A DNA stretch of 64,000 nt, taken from positions 682,001 to 746,000 of the forward strand of contig NZ_PDJK01000002.1 in the NCBI RefSeq assembly GCF_002564045.1, read 5' to 3'. The stretch is from Amycolatopsis sulphurea. Lineage in GTDB: Bacteria; Actinomycetota; Actinomycetes; Mycobacteriales; Pseudonocardiaceae. Below the pieces are notes generated by a model. The model searched no databases. It was given only the letters and a program-made list of their open reading frames with translations, and was not told the origin of the DNA. This document shows positions 1 through 11,534 of the stretch, one piece after another. Made by a program: the position numbers and the translations under genes. Position 1 is the stretch's first letter; the number at the start of each line of letters is the position of its first letter.

Positions 1-2586
<2,586 letters not shown>

Positions 2587-2657
2587 GATCGCGAAACTCC
2601 CCCTCGTCCTTCTCCCGCCTACCACGGTACGCGCCCCGCGACCGCCGGGTCCTCGGA

Positions 2658-3692
2658 TCACCAGCTTTCAGGCGGCTCCAGGAATGCTTTGCCCAGGTCA
2701 CGACTGAGGGCGAGAGCTCGGCGCAACCACTCGTTCGTGGCACCCGCCAAGCCGCAAACTGGGGTCGGCACAGCCCGCTCAGCGAGGATGGCGCGAGTGA
2801 AGCCCAGTCGATCGACAAGGTTGAGCGCGGGCGCCGCGAGCTCCTTGAGCCCTGGCTGCGTCACCGGGTCCGTGGACGGGACAAGGCCCAGAAAGAGCGA
2901 TGTGCCGCTGTCCCAGGTTTCACCGACCTCATCGAGCAGCCCCGTCGAGGCGCCGCCGAGCTGGCTGACGTCGAAGGCGATGGCGCCGGCGCCGACCGAT
3001 CGCAAAAGCGCGATCGGCGGATGCGGAGCGCAACAATGGACGACGACCGGCTGACCGGTAATGCCACCGATCCGATCGATCATCACAGTGAGTAGTTCCC
3101 GGGCCTCCGGCTCAGGCACAGCCGACACGTTGCCGTATCCGGAAGGCGTCGGCAGGCCTCCCGCGAGCGCAGCCGGCAGCGATGGCTCGTCGAGCTGGAC
3201 CACGATGGGCGCGCCGGTCCTGGCCGCAAGCTCTCCGACGTACTGGGCAAGTCCGTCGAGCAGCGACTCGGTGAAGTCGCGCAGTGCGCCGCGGTCAGTG
3301 AGTAGGCGATGGCCACGGGTGAGCTCGATACCGGCGCCAAGCGTCCACGGACCCGCGATCTGAGTCTTGATCACCGGCGGGGAGCCGACGGTCTCCCGAG
3401 CCTGCTGAACCGCGTCGAGATCCCATTGCTGCAGGTCAATCCCACGCCTGTGGTCATGTCCAGGCCGTCCGGCCACGCGATACCCGCTCGGGACGACCTC
3501 GACGGCGAGGTCGACAAGCAACGCGGCGGTCCGGCCGATGAGGTCCGCACCCACCCCGCGCGCCGGTAGCTCAGGCACATGTGGAAAGTCGGGCAATTCC
3601 CCGAAGACGACCGCCGCCGCCTCGACCGGATCGACCCCCGGCATCGAGCCGATCGCCGTCGCCGCACCCGCGGGCCAAGCTCGTTCAGTCAC
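2658..3692 (-). CDS. cobalamin-independent methionine synthase family protein (Rv3015c-like)
   Basis: About 344 residues from a GTG start at 3692 (VTERAWPAGAATAIGSMPG). It resembles the short MetE-type proteins that carry only the C-terminal barrel domain. The expected N-terminal GSMPG and the zinc-ligand region VVVHCCAPH are visible, along with a barrel strand PIVVQLDEPSLP. Full-length MetE is about twice this size, so methyl-tetrahydrofolate-dependent methionine synthesis is not assured. In M. tuberculosis a homolog of this size lies next to ligA (Rv3015c), and the same neighbourhood is seen here. Exact substrate unknown. Confidence 0.85.
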   Translation of the reverse strand: MTERAWPAGAATAIGSMPGVDPVEAAAVVFGELPDFPHVPELPARGVGADLIGRTAALLVDLAVEVVPSGYRVAGRPGHDHRRGIDLQQWDLDAVQQARETVGSPPVIKTQIAGPWTLGAGIELTRGHRLLTDRGALRDFTESLLDGLAQYVGELAARTGAPIVVQLDEPSLPAALAGGLPTPSGYGNVSAVPEPEARELLTVMIDRIGGITGQPVVVHCCAPHPPIALLRSVGAGAIAFDVSQLGGASTGLLDEVGETWDSGTSLFLGLVPSTDPVTQPGLKELAAPALNLVDRLGFTRAILAERAVPTPVCGLAGATNEWLRRALALSRDLGKAFLEPPESW

Positions 3693-3838
3693 GAGCCGAA
3701 TTGTCTCCGAACGGGCGATCGCCCGCCGCACCACCCCACGCGACGGTGCCTGGCCGCAATCTCGGCGATAGCCTGACATTGGCCGCATATCCCTTTGGCA
3801 GCAAAGATTTCGCGCCCTGCGAGATATCCTGAAATGCG

Positions 3839-4517
3839 ATGACCAGTCCTGCGTCACCACCCCACGGCCCCTTAGATGACGCGGCCACCCCGACGTCGCA
3901 ACAGGACGATGAACGCCGGGCGCCTCGCCACCGACCGTCGAAATACGTCTTCGCACGCACCCTCTTCACCGAGCCGGTACTGGTCGTTACGCGTGAAGCC
4001 GAGCCGCAGGCAGCGGCTGGCAGCGTGCATGGAGTCCTTGACCGCCGGGGAAACCGACTCGGCCACGTGGTGGGCATGGGCCGGGGCTTCATGCATCGAG
4101 CCGCCCGGCTGCTGCCGAGATACGCCCCACTACGTCACTCAGCGGGTCGAAAATCCAGGACGCGAACCACAGCACGGCCCTTGCCAAGGCCCCGCGAACC
4201 CGCTCCGTGGTCGCCCGCCCCGACGAAACCCCGATCGGCAAGGTCATCCTCAACGACATCGCCGACGACGCCCGGTTCACTCTCTTCGCCAACGGGGCCC
4301 CATCGCCACCGTCCACCTCGCCGGCCGCGACAGCGGGGATGCCGTCATCAGAAACACGGCGCGTCTCGAAACCGCCCGGGTCGGCCGGCCATCGACGAAC
4401 GTTTCGCCAACCAACGGCAACACATACGTCGTCGAGATCCCGGAACAGCTTCCCGAACCTCTGCCCAGCATGGTTCTCGCGATCGCGCTCACCCTCGACA
4501 CGACTCTCGACCACTGA
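3839..4517 (+). pseudogene. frameshifted phospholipid scramblase-like (LURP-one/Tubby fold) gene
   Basis: Three reading frames in succession encode pieces of a scramblase-like protein. The first starts at the ATG at 3839 and contains YVFARTLFTEPVLVV and a VLDRRGNRLGHV strand. The second frame, from about 4150, reads IQDANHSTALAKAPRTRS and then PIGKVILNDIADDARF. The third, from about 4295 to the stop near 4517, ends with NTYVVEIPEQ and MVLAIALTLDTTLDH, the usual family C-terminus. At least two or three indels separate the pieces, so no intact product is expected unless these are sequencing errors. Domain order and the terminal motif make the family call fairly firm. Confidence 0.7.
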
Positions 4518-4631
4518 ACCTCCCGAACACGTGACCGGTGTCTCACGCTCGCCCGGTGGACAGCAGCCCGGACACGGCTCAATGTAGAGGATGCCAGGGA
4601 CGTCGAAGTCCCGTCTGTACGGGAGGTCGCC

Positions 4632-5675
4632 GTGGAGCCGTTGCCCGATGGCAGCAACCCGAATTGGGCCGAGCCCGGGATCTACGAAGTAGCCGACGGC
4701 GTCTACCGGATCCCCTTGCCGCTGCCGAACGATGCGCTGCGAGCCGTGAACGTCTACGCCGTCACGGACGGCAAAGATCTCGTTCTCGTCGACGCCGGCT
4801 GGGCCCTCGACGAAGCTCGCCAGCTCCTGACCATCGCGCTGAAGGGCATCGGCGCAGAGCTCGGCGACATCCGGGAATTCCTGATCACCCACGTGCACCG
4901 CGACCACTACACCCAAGCGGTCGCCCTTCGACGCGAATTCGGCACCAAGATCGCTCTCGGCAAGCTTGAAGAGCCGTCGCTGAAGGCCTCCTCCGATCCA
5001 GACCGCTTCCCCATGCAGGCACAGATCGACCTCCTTCGCCGAAGTGGCGGCGATGAGGTCGTCGAGGGGCTCAGCCGGTTGTTCGGGTCGAGCACTCGCC
5101 CTACGGAAACTCATCTCTGGGAAGAACCGGACGAGTGGTTGTCACCTGGTCGCCGAAGCGTTCTGCCCGACCGGCGATTCGACGTCGTTCACACACCCGG
5201 GCACACCAGCGGCCATGTCGTGTTCGTCGACGGCGACGCCGGCCTCTTGTTCTCCGGCGACCACGTCCTTCCGCACATCACACCGTCTATCGGCTTCCAG
5301 CCGGTTCCCGCCGAGTTGCCGCTGAGCGACTACCTCGACTCACTCCGGCTGGTCCGCGCAATGCCGGACCAACGAATGCTCCCAGCACATGGACCTGTGA
5401 CCGGCAGCGCGCACACCCGAGTCGATGAACTCCTCGAGCACCACGGTCAACGCCTCGAAGCTACGGCAGCTCAAATCGTCGTCGGCGCCGATACAGCGTT
5501 CGAGGCGGCGAGCCGGCTCAGCTGGACGCGTCGAAAGAGGAAGCTGTCCGAAATGGACGCCTTCAACCAGATGCTGGCAGTCCTCGAGACTGGCTCTCAC
5601 CTTGATCTTCTTGCCTCGCAAGGAAAACTCACGACCATAGAGATCGATGGTGTTCGCCACTACCAAGCCAGGTAG
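4632..5675 (+). CDS. MBL-fold metallo-hydrolase
   Basis: 347 residues, with a GTG start at 4632 preceded by GGGAGG. The metal-binding signature THVHRDHYTQA is near residue 97, followed by HTPGHTSGHVVF (His), FSGDHV (Asp) and a late His in LPAHGPV; together these form the dinuclear zinc site of the glyoxalase-II-like branch. The C-terminal about 80 residues form the winged-helix-like tail (RRKRKLSEMDAFNQMLAVLETGSHLDLLASQGKL) seen in single-gene actinobacterial members. It is probably a cytosolic thioester or phosphodiester hydrolase; the substrate cannot be read from sequence. It stands alone between two decayed genes. Confidence 0.92.
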   Translation: MEPLPDGSNPNWAEPGIYEVADGVYRIPLPLPNDALRAVNVYAVTDGKDLVLVDAGWALDEARQLLTIALKGIGAELGDIREFLITHVHRDHYTQAVALRREFGTKIALGKLEEPSLKASSDPDRFPMQAQIDLLRRSGGDEVVEGLSRLFGSSTRPTETHLWEEPDEWLSPGRRSVLPDRRFDVVHTPGHTSGHVVFVDGDAGLLFSGDHVLPHITPSIGFQPVPAELPLSDYLDSLRLVRAMPDQRMLPAHGPVTGSAHTRVDELLEHHGQRLEATAAQIVVGADTAFEAASRLSWTRRKRKLSEMDAFNQMLAVLETGSHLDLLASQGKLTTIEIDGVRHYQAR

Positions 5676-5682
5676 CCCTGAC

Positions 5683-5781
5683 GAAGATCGCCCACTCGAT
5701 GGAACCGGTCGTCACGCGGTCCACCGCTTCTACGAACGCCTTGGTTTCGCGGTCACAACAGATTTCGAGCTATGCCTCTGA
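5683..5781 (+). pseudogene. C-terminal remnant of a GNAT acetyltransferase
   Basis: Right after the MBL-fold gene one frame reads GRHAVHRFYERLGF and ends FELCL at a stop at 5779-5781. This matches the conserved last strand and acetyl-CoA-binding helix of GNAT acetyltransferases (NxxAhrFYerlGF). No N-terminal part is recognisable upstream, because the MBL gene occupies that space, so this looks like the tail of a deleted gene. The identification rests on about 20 residues only. Confidence 0.45.
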
Positions 5782-5906
5782 TCCCATCCCCTCGGCAGTT
5801 CGCCGTCCTCCCGCGACCCACTCTCCACCTCCACAGTGCCAGAGTCACGAGCCGACTGCCAAGCGAAGTGCGCGAGAGGTCCCATCACACCCAATTTTAG
5901 CTGCCT

Positions 5907-7205
5907 GTGCACGCTCGAATGCGTATAGTGATGGCCATGGGCAACCCGACCTCACCGGCGAACCACGCCGCTGCACCCGATTCCTCCAACGAGACAGCCG
6001 ATTTGGCGTTCCTGCTGCGCGCGATGCACTCGGACCTTGGCCTTTTTCAACGCTTGCGCCCTGAGCAGCTCATGGCAGCGCTGAAGGAGACTGGTCGCGA
6101 GATCGCACGGCTGCAGGCACTCCAGCTGCATTGCCTGGCAAGCCTGCGAAGACGAAGATCCGATACCCGTGAGCTGGCTTCCGAGCTGGCGCTCACTCTG
6201 CATGTCACGGACAACCGGGCAGGCGCCATGATTTCCGCCGCTGAAGCCCTGACAAAGCGTCTTCCACGGACCCTACGTCTCATGGACGAGGGAAAACTCG
6301 ACTTCTACCGGGCAATGAAGGTCACGGACGGGACCAGCTGGATGTCCGACCACAACGCACGAATCGTCGACGTTCTGCTCGAAAATCGTTTGGAAGAAAA
6401 GAATCCGACTCAGATCCGCAAGTCGACTGCTTATGCAGCAATGAAAATCGACCCCATCGGCGCAACAAGCAGAATGGCCCAACGACGCAAGGAACGCCGG
6501 GTGATCCTGCACCACCAGGACGAAGGAACCTCGCAGCTGGCAGTCGACAACGTCTCGACGGAAAAGGCGACCGCCGCCTACCTCCGGATCGACAAGATCG
6601 CCCGCGCGCTCCGAACCGGCACCGAGAAGCGAACACTCGATCAGCTACGCGCCGATGTCGCACTCGACCTGCTGCTCAGTGGAAAGGGAGGCGTCTCCGA
6701 GAAGACCGAGGTCTACCTCTACCTCGATCTCGAGACCTACCTCGGGCTCAACGAGAACCCCGCAGAGCTGACGGGTCATGGACCGATCCCAGCGGAACTG
6801 GCGCGGCACATCGCGACCGGCCCGGACACCACGCTTCGCCGAGTGATCACGGACCCGCTCACGGGACAGGTCATCGAGGTCGGCAAATTCCGCTACAAGC
6901 CCAGCCTCGACGTCGAGGAGTTCGTTCGGGTCCGCGACCGCGAGCGTCGGCAACCAGGCTGCCCCAGGCCCGCACAAAGCTGTTTCGTCGAGCCCATCGG
7001 CTCCCATCGCCAGAACGCTGACACCGCGATGAGCTACTGCCTTCGTCACCGCCGTCTGAAGAACCGTGCAGACTGGCAGTACAAGGTCCTCGACGGCGGC
7101 AAGGTCAGCATCACGACGCCTACCGGGCAGACAGTCGAGAGCATTCCGCCGCAGGTACGCGAACCACGTCCCGAACATCCCGGAGAAGAACGCTTGGGCG
7201 CATAG
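5907..7205 (+). CDS. DUF222 (13E12-repeat type) protein with degenerate HNH endonuclease domain
   Basis: About 432 residues from a GTG at 5907; ATGs at 5919, 5931 and 5937 are alternative starts and none has a convincing ribosome site. The helical N-terminal two thirds match the DUF222 family, which is repeated in actinobacterial genomes (the 13E12 family of mycobacteria). The C-terminal zinc-finger-like frame PGCPRPAQSC ... YCLRHRRLK is the HNH region. Where active relatives have an Asp-His pair (the DHxxP segment), this copy reads VEPIGSH, and the usual TAAANL asparagine segment is replaced by NADTAMS. Nuclease activity is therefore doubtful. The gene converges on mnmA with an 11-bp gap. 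Confidence 0.85.
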   Translation: MHARMRIVMAMGNPTSPANHAAAPDSSNETADLAFLLRAMHSDLGLFQRLRPEQLMAALKETGREIARLQALQLHCLASLRRRRSDTRELASELALTLHVTDNRAGAMISAAEALTKRLPRTLRLMDEGKLDFYRAMKVTDGTSWMSDHNARIVDVLLENRLEEKNPTQIRKSTAYAAMKIDPIGATSRMAQRRKERRVILHHQDEGTSQLAVDNVSTEKATAAYLRIDKIARALRTGTEKRTLDQLRADVALDLLLSGKGGVSEKTEVYLYLDLETYLGLNENPAELTGHGPIPAELARHIATGPDTTLRRVITDPLTGQVIEVGKFRYKPSLDVEEFVRVRDRERRQPGCPRPAQSCFVEPIGSHRQNADTAMSYCLRHRRLKNRADWQYKVLDGGKVSITTPTGQTVESIPPQVREPRPEHPGEERLGA

Positions 7206-7216
7206 TCCCGTCGCGT

Positions 7217-8311
7217 TCAGCGTGTGCTGGAGATCTTAGCGCTGCCCAACACAAGGTCACCGACCTCGGCGTCTCGCCGATAAAGGACAACGACCTGGCC
7301 GGGCGCCACACCACGCAACGGGTCACGCAGCTGGATGGCAACTCGACCGTCAGCGTCGGCTTCCGCCAAAGCCTCGGCGATGCCTCCATGCGCGCGCACC
7401 TGCACCGTGCATTCCGTCGGCCCGTCCAGCGCACTACCGCTGGGCCAGATTGCCCTGTCCGCCTCGATGACCTGCACACCGAGATTTGCGGACGATCCGA
7501 CCTTCACATTGCCGGAAACCGGCTCGAGCGAGAGCACATACCGAGGTCGCCCGTCCGCGGCCGGCGATTCGATGCCCAGCCCCTTCCGCTGTCCGACAGT
7601 AAAGCCATGCACGCCCGTGTGATGCCCGAGCACCGCACCCGTCTCTGCGTCAATGAGGTCGCCTGGCCGCTGACCCAACCGCTTCTCCAAGAACTTCTTG
7701 GTGTCGCCATCAGGGATGAAGCAGATGTCGTGGCTGTCCGGCTTCCTTGCCACCGACAGGCCACGCTGCTCGGCCTCGTCACGAACTTCCGACTTCCATG
7801 AATCACCCAGCGGGAACATTGCGTGGCGAAGCTGCTCCGGCGTCAGGGAGGCGAGGACATAGGACTGGTCCTTGCCTTCGTCAGCGCTCCGGCGAAGCTC
7901 CAATGCGCCGCCGACAGTGGCCAGCCTGGCGTAGTGGCCAGTGGCCACGGCGTCGAATCCGAGAGCCATCGCCTTTTCGAGCAACGCTTCGAATTTGATC
8001 TTCTCATTGCAGGTCACACACGGGTTCGGCGTGCGCCCAGCCGCATACTCGCCGACGAAGGTCTCGACAACCTCCTCGGTAAATCGCTCCGCGAAATCCC
8101 AAATATAGAAGGGGATCCCGAGGACATCGGCGGCTCGGCGAGCGTCGTGCGAGTCCTCGATCGTGCAGCAACCGCGGGATCCCGTCCGCAGGGTGCCAGG
8201 CTGAGCGGAGAGCGCCAGGTGCACCCCAACGACGTCGTGCCCGGCATCGACAGCCCGTGCGGCGGCGACTGCCGAATCGACTCCGCCGCTCATGGCAGCC
8301 AGTACGCGCAT
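7217..8311 (-). CDS. mnmA: tRNA-specific 2-thiouridylase MnmA
   Basis: 364 residues. It adds sulfur to uridine 34 of Glu, Gln and Lys tRNAs, using ATP and a sulfur relay that starts at a cysteine desulfurase. The PP-loop [10 protein letters not shown] is at residues 8-17. The two catalytic cysteines appear as VTCNEKIKF (C101) and [10 protein letters not shown] (C197), and VATGHYARL and DQSYVL are also in place. Its ATG is 3 bp after the stop of the cysteine desulfurase gene, so the sulfur donor and user are almost certainly cotranscribed. The same pair exists in M. tuberculosis as Rv3025c-Rv3024c. Confidence 0.97.
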   Translation of the reverse strand: MRVLAAMSGGVDSAVAAARAVDAGHDVVGVHLALSAQPGTLRTGSRGCCTIEDSHDARRAADVLGIPFYIWDFAERFTEEVVETFVGEYAAGRTPNPCVTCNEKIKFEALLEKAMALGFDAVATGHYARLATVGGALELRRSADEGKDQSYVLASLTPEQLRHAMFPLGDSWKSEVRDEAEQRGLSVARKPDSHDICFIPDGDTKKFLEKRLGQRPGDLIDAETGAVLGHHTGVHGFTVGQRKGLGIESPAADGRPRYVLSLEPVSGNVKVGSSANLGVQVIEADRAIWPSGSALDGPTECTVQVRAHGGIAEALAEADADGRVAIQLRDPLRGVAPGQVVVLYRRDAEVGDLVLGSAKISSTR

Positions 8312-8314
8312 CTC

Positions 8315-9511
8315 TTACACCTCCTGCTTCTGAGTTTGCTTGCGCATGCCCGCGAGGCCCGCTTGACGGGCTCTGGTGACGACACCGCCGATTTCACGGG
8401 CAAGCGTCTTGACGTCGTCCAATGTGGACGTGTGGCCGAGCGAGAATCGAAGTGAGCCACGAGCAGCGGCGGCGTCCGCGCCCATCGCCAACAAGACGTG
8501 GCTCGGTTGTGCGACACCGGCCGTGCATGCCGAGCCGGTGGAGCATTCGACTCCCTTGGCGTCCAGGAGCATCAGGAGGCTGTCTCCTGCGCAGCCGGGA
8601 AAAGTGAAGTGCGCGTGGCTGGGCAGGCGTTCACCATTGCGCCCATTCAGGATTGCGTCCGGGACTTCGCGCAGAACGGCTTCGACCAGTCCGTCTCGGA
8701 GCTGCTCAACGCGGGCGGCATACTCAGGGCGAGTGCTGACGCTCTCGTGGACGGCCGCCGCGAAGCCGACAATCGCGGGCACATCGAGTGTGCCGGAGCG
8801 AACGCTGCGCTCCTGGCCACCGCCGTGCAGAACCGGGACACAGGGGGTGTCGCGGTCGAGCAAGAGCGCACCGACGCCGTATGGACCGCCCAGTTTGTGG
8901 CCGGTCAAGGTGAGAGCGGCGGCACCGCTGGCGGCGAAATCGACCGGAATCGCGCCGACAGCCTGGACCGCGTCCGTGTGGAGGGGGATTTCGTACTCGT
9001 TGCAGACCGTGGCGAGAGCGGCGATCGGGTTGATCGTGCCGACTTCGTTGTTCGCCCACATCACCGTGGCCACGGCGACGGTTTCGGGGTGTGCGCCGAT
9101 CGCGGCGCGAAGGGTTTCCGGGGCAACTCGGCCCTGGTCGTCCACCTCGAGCCAGGTGATCTCGGCGTTGGAGTTCTGCTCCAGCCACTCGACAGTGTCG
9201 AGAACCGCGTGGTGCTCGACCGTGCTGCAGAGGATGCGGCGCCGGGCCGGGTCTTCGGCGTTGCGTGCCCAGTAGATGCCCTTGACTGCGAGGTTGTCAC
9301 TCTCCGTGCCGCCGGCGGTGAAGATGACCTCGGAGGGCCTGGCTCCGACGGCGGCCGCGATCACCTCGCGCGACTCCTCGACCGAGCGGCGAGCGCGGCG
9401 GCCCGAGGAATGCAACGCCGAGGCGTTGCCAACGGTGGGCAAAGCCTCGGTCATCGCCGCCACGGCTGCGGGCAGCATCGGAGTCGTCGCCGCATGGTCA
9501 AGGTAGGTCAT
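8315..9511 (-). CDS. cysteine desulfurase (IscS/NifS type)
   Basis: 398 residues from the ATG at 9511 ([12 protein letters not shown]). It is a PLP enzyme that releases sulfur from cysteine as a protein persulfide for tRNA thiolation and Fe-S assembly. Visible landmarks are the N-terminal LDHAATTP, the PLP lysine in [11 protein letters not shown], and the catalytic cysteine loop [10 protein letters not shown]. Direct coupling to mnmA suggests tRNA thiolation as at least one role. It corresponds to Rv3025c (iscS) in the mycobacterial order. Confident as to family; whether it is the sole desulfurase of the cell is unknown. Confidence 0.95.
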   Translation of the reverse strand: MTYLDHAATTPMLPAAVAAMTEALPTVGNASALHSSGRRARRSVEESREVIAAAVGARPSEVIFTAGGTESDNLAVKGIYWARNAEDPARRRILCSTVEHHAVLDTVEWLEQNSNAEITWLEVDDQGRVAPETLRAAIGAHPETVAVATVMWANNEVGTINPIAALATVCNEYEIPLHTDAVQAVGAIPVDFAASGAAALTLTGHKLGGPYGVGALLLDRDTPCVPVLHGGGQERSVRSGTLDVPAIVGFAAAVHESVSTRPEYAARVEQLRDGLVEAVLREVPDAILNGRNGERLPSHAHFTFPGCAGDSLLMLLDAKGVECSTGSACTAGVAQPSHVLLAMGADAAAARGSLRFSLGHTSTLDDVKTLAREIGGVVTRARQAGLAGMRKQTQKQEV

Positions 9512-9575
9512 CGCCCTATCAGGGTAGACCGCTGCATGCGGTGACGGAGCCCACCCCGGCAGGTGGAGTGGCTCG

Positions 9576-9808
9576 TCACACGCGCGTCGGCCACCTGCTC
9601 GTGAGGCGGACACCGGTGAGCGCCAGGAGGACGAGGACCACGCTGAGCAGCCCCATCGCCGGGGACGGCTGAACAGCGGACGCGATCGCCGCCAGCAAGA
9701 CTTCGCCGAGGCTGATGAGCAGGGCGGATCCGCCCCAGTCAGGATCTGGATTCGTCCATGCGTCCCATAGGTCGCGACAACGGCGGGGTGTCCTGCTCGT
9801 CCGGGCTA
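9576..9808 (-). pseudogene. possible remnant of a small membrane protein
   Basis: An open frame ending at 9576 reads [20 protein letters not shown] then a second hydrophobic stretch [17 protein letters not shown], which looks like two transmembrane helices of a real membrane protein. Upstream the frame has no plausible ATG, GTG or TTG start and meets a stop near 9808, so only the C-terminal part seems to survive. No family can be assigned. This stretch otherwise fills the gap between the desulfurase gene and the oxidoreductase gene. Confidence 0.3.
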
Positions 9809-9912
9809 GTGACCGCTACTCGTCCGGGTAGTTCGGAATGCGCGGCTCGGCGTCTGGCTTTGAATGAGTACGTGCGGAGGCCGTCCTAGAACGAAGGAGA
9901 GAGCGAACCGAC

Positions 9913-10818
9913 ATGCGAGCCATCACTTTTGCTGAGTACGGCGGGCCGGAAGTCCTGCAACTGTCCGAAGTCCCGATGCCGGAACCCGGTCCCGGCCAGG
10001 TGCGCGTAGCCGTCCGGCGGGCGGGAGTCAATCCGCTCGACTGGAAGATCCGCAGCGGCGCGATGGCGAACGGTGCGGCGCTGGAAAGCCCTCAGATCCC
10101 GGGCGTGGAACTCGCGGGAGTCGTCGACGCGGTCGGCGACGACGCAGAGTTCAGCATCGGTGACGAAGTTTTCGGATGGTCAAATGCGGGCTCATACGCG
10201 GAATTCGTAGTGCCCATGACCATAGCCCGCAAGCCGGCGGACCTCTCGTGGGACGACGCAGCGGCGTTGCCGGTCGCCGGCGAAACGTCGTTGCGCGTGC
10301 TTCGACTGCTCGGGGTCAAAGCAGGTGACCTGCTGCTCATCCACGGGGCGAGCGGCGCCGTCGGGCGTTTCGCGACGCAGGTGGCTGTCAAGAACGGCGT
10401 GACGGTGATCGGCACTGCAGGGCAGCACAACCTCGACGAGGTCAAGTCGCTCGGCGCGATCCCGGTCCGATACGGAGACGGCTGGCCGGACCGGGTCCGT
10501 GAGGCGGCATCCGGCCGCTCGGTCGACGCGGTGTTCGACACTGCGGGCCACGGCGTACTGCCGGATTCGATCGAGCTTCTCGGGTCAACCGAGCGAGTGG
10601 TGACGATCGCCGATCCGGCTGCATTCGAGCTGGGCGTGCCGTTCTCCTCCGGTGGTGCCACGGATCTTGCGGAGGCCCTGAACGAAATCCTTGGTTATAT
10701 GCGGGGTGGGCTGCAGATTGCGCACGGGGCCAGCTATCCACTCGAGGAAGCGGCGGCGGCTCAGGAAGAGAGCCAGAACGGGCATCCAGGTGGGAAGTTG
10801 ACGATCGTCGTTTCTTGA
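9913..10818 (+). CDS. NADP-dependent zinc-free quinone oxidoreductase (MDR family)
   Basis: 301 residues, ATG at 9913 behind GAAGGAGAG. It has the N-terminal GroES-like fold (MRAITFAEYGGPEVLQL, GVNPLDWKIRSG) and the Rossmann motif LLIHGASGAVGRFATQVA, typical of quinone oxidoreductases that reduce quinones or enones with NADPH. The cysteine and histidine zinc ligands of alcohol dehydrogenases are absent. It has no cotranscribed partner: its 3' end faces a convergent acyltransferase gene across a palindrome array. Substrate unknown. Confidence 0.92.
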   Translation: MRAITFAEYGGPEVLQLSEVPMPEPGPGQVRVAVRRAGVNPLDWKIRSGAMANGAALESPQIPGVELAGVVDAVGDDAEFSIGDEVFGWSNAGSYAEFVVPMTIARKPADLSWDDAAALPVAGETSLRVLRLLGVKAGDLLLIHGASGAVGRFATQVAVKNGVTVIGTAGQHNLDEVKSLGAIPVRYGDGWPDRVREAASGRSVDAVFDTAGHGVLPDSIELLGSTERVVTIADPAAFELGVPFSSGGATDLAEALNEILGYMRGGLQIAHGASYPLEEAAAAQEESQNGHPGGKLTIVVS

Positions 10819-10953
10819 CCGGCTGCGGTCGGTGGCCGCTGGAGTACTGGCATCACGCCGACTCCGGTTGGCGCTTGCGTAGTTCAGGCCGGCCGCGGGA
10901 CCTCGGAGTTGAGTAGGTCGTTTGATCGTGTTGAGACCGGGTCTCTCCCGGCT

Positions 10954-11534
10954 GTCGCCGTTTGATGGCGACGGTCGGAAGGCAGTCTGGTGGCCGTCCG
11001 GGCCAAGATCTGCGCGGGCGGGTAGGTGCCGAGATCGGTGTCGCCGTTCAGCGGCAACGTGCTGTGGGAACAGGTCCCGAAGATTGGTACTCGTGGCGGA
11101 CAGGTTGGGCAAAGCGGGCGTTGCCGTGCAGCGATGCCAGCTGGTCGAGCGATGTTGAGACGCGTGTCTGACGGGTACGATCGCTGCTGGATATTTCGAT
11201 GCGGAGCAGGGCAGCACCCGTCTTGCCGTTCGACGGCAACAACCGGGCCAGCGCGGTTCCGGAGGTTGCTTGGGCCGTTGCCGCTCGGTGGCGAAACTCC
11301 GGCGGGTTGCCGCGCTGACGAAAATCGCCGATTGCCGATCAGTGACGAGAGCAGGGTCGTGGTCGGTGGTCGCCGTGGGATGGCGACAACCGAGGAACCA
11401 AGGAGGGTGCTCGAATCGCCGCTCAATGGCGACTGCGACCCAGGAAAGTGAGGTGCACCTGCGTCTCGCCGTTGAGAGGCAACAGCTGGCTGAGTCAGCC
11501 GGGGCGTGCGGAAGTGTCGCCGTTCAATGGCCAG
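10954..11534. repeat. array of nine 19-bp palindromes between convergent genes
   Basis: Copies of a 19-bp inverted repeat of the form GTCGCCNNTNANNGGCGAC lie at 10954, 11040, 11120 (decayed), 11222, 11277, 11369, 11415, 11464 and 11516. Spacing is irregular (46 to 102 bp) and the sequence between copies is not conserved. Each can fold into a short hairpin with a 7-nt loop. The array fills the intergenic space between the oxidoreductase and the acyltransferase, and its last copy overlaps the 3' end of the latter. I see no protein gene in 10819-11523. The arrangement resembles REP/BIME elements. Confidence 0.8.
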
